Below, piece after piece: positions 31,907 through 32,299 of a DNA stretch of 32,299 nt; position 1 is the first letter of the stretch, and each line of letters opens with the position of its first letter. Both the position numbers and the translations under genes were made by a program. The notes under the pieces are model-generated. The model searched no databases. It worked only from the letters and a program-made list of their open reading frames with translations, and had not been told where the DNA came from. The DNA is from an uncultured Myxococcales bacterium (GTDB taxonomy: Bacteria; Myxococcota_A; UBA9042; DTJE01), in the NCBI GenBank assembly GCA_937975765.1, contig CALJUR010000078.1:1-32299 (forward strand), read 5' to 3'.

Positions 31907-31976
31907 GGCTCCTCCTCCAGAAAAGGGTTCGGCCAGGGCCCAGTGCCCCATGCCGTCGGGCGAGACGAATGGAAAG

Positions 31977-32006
31977 GGTATCGTCCGAAACGCCTGCGCG
32001 TGTCAA
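31977..32006 (-). promoter_or_regulatory. Putative sigma-70 promoter of etfBA
   Basis: Minus strand: perfect TTGACA (32001-32006), then GATACC (31977-31982) after 18 bases; TACCCT (31975-31980) at 20 bases is an alternative. The leader would be about 65 bases. Confidence 0.4.
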
Positions 32007-32160
32007 GGGGTGCGCCCGGGAACGCATGTCGGGCCTTGTAGGGCGAGGGCCCCGTCCCCCGCCTCCTGTCCCTGATTCCAGGCGGGAGGCGCGGTCCTCG
32101 GTGCCGGGGGTCCGGCGGGGAGGCCGCCTCCGCTCCGGGCCCCCCCCCCGCCCCTTCCCG
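32007..32160. other. Gene-free GC-rich spacer with a 10-C run
   Basis: No start codon, ribosome site or protein-like composition supports a gene here. The stretch is low in complexity, with ten consecutive C at 32140-32149, and leads directly into the terminal palindrome. Open frames that cross it are by-products of base composition. Confidence 0.6.
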
Positions 32161-32299
32161 AGTGGAGCGGGGCCTTCGCCTCCGCCGGAGCTACCGCGAC
32201 CGCGACGGGCAAGTTCTGCCGGAGTGACGCGCAGCGCCTCGTCTGCCCGCGCGGGTCGCGGCTTGACGCTCCGGCTGCGGTTCAGGCCCTCGCTCCACT
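32161..32299. repeat. 139-bp imperfect palindrome at the contig end
   Basis: The terminal nine bases are exact inverted copies (AGTGGAGCG at 32161-32169, CGCTCCACT at 32291-32299). Read inward, both arms then carry GGGCCT (one base is inserted in the right arm), GCCGGAGC, CCGCGACC and a GC-rich segment with GGGCA, in the same order with small gaps, so nearly the whole segment can fold on itself. No coding potential is visible inside. The contig ends exactly at the right terminus, as happens when an assembler stops at a multi-copy repeat. It could be a MITE-like element, a dispersed palindromic repeat or a large RNA hairpin; copy number cannot be judged from one window. Confidence 0.6.

Noticed and set aside
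32003..32298. Minus-strand open frames running from the contig end into the etfB upstream region
   Set aside because: Arg/Gly/Pro-rich, no ribosome site, and they cross the etfBA promoter and the palindrome; not supported as genes.
1..32299. CRISPR arrays, tRNA/rRNA genes, prophage or transposase genes
   Set aside because: No spaced direct repeats, tRNA-like cloverleaf sequence, rRNA sequence, or transposase or integrase motif was found on reading both strands.

Overview
The window is a high-GC (roughly 70% by eye) bacterial contig. It opens with 46 bases of unclipped Illumina adapter and ends flush with one terminus of an imperfect palindrome, so it is probably a complete metagenome or draft assembly contig. 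Several genes suggest a Myxococcota-like (former Deltaproteobacteria) organism: a FrzS-type pseudo-receiver/coiled-coil protein, a Cys-rich lipoprotein with an acidic 'GDAC...DDCG...C...PGGYC' pattern, a large TPR protein, and a TPR-containing sigma-54 activator. This placement is inference from gene families, not a phylogeny.

Region 1 (110-9319, + strand) is one nine-gene arginine operon in which each start codon overlaps the previous stop: argR, argG, an unrecognised P-loop NTPase, argC, argD, an N-acylornithine carbamoyltransferase, argB, argE and argH. The transcarbamylase is the acylornithine type, so arginine is probably made through N-acetylcitrulline (or N-succinylcitrulline), with ArgE removing the acyl group after carbamoylation, as in Xanthomonas or Bacteroides. 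No gene for N-acetylglutamate formation (argA or argJ) and no carAB lies in the window.

Region 2 (9339-15218) holds priA and, just upstream of it, a protein of unknown function that I read as a possible tandem Sm/Hfq-fold RNA-binding protein with a basic Gly/Arg/Pro tail. A divergent slyD-type prolyl isomerase and a hemE-hemH haem operon follow.

Region 3 (15334-18054, + strand) is an operon of a small helical protein, a TPR scaffold, rsmD and coaD. Region 4 (18082-25278, - strand) holds an outer-membrane barrel protein, a class II glutamine amidotransferase homologue that lacks the nucleophilic cysteine, and an operon of a sigma-54 activator, a small lipoprotein and a DsbD homologue whose domains are circularly permuted.

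Region 5 (25322-29315, - strand) holds rsfS-comF and an overlapping pssA / FrzS-like / Cys-rich lipoprotein operon. Region 6 (29452-32299) holds an exported protein of unknown function, the etfB-etfA pair and a gene-free end with a 139-bp imperfect palindrome. No tRNA, rRNA, CRISPR array or insertion sequence with a transposase was seen. Many upstream regions carry a legible TTGAC-type -35 box, and several of the predicted transcripts would be leaderless or nearly so.
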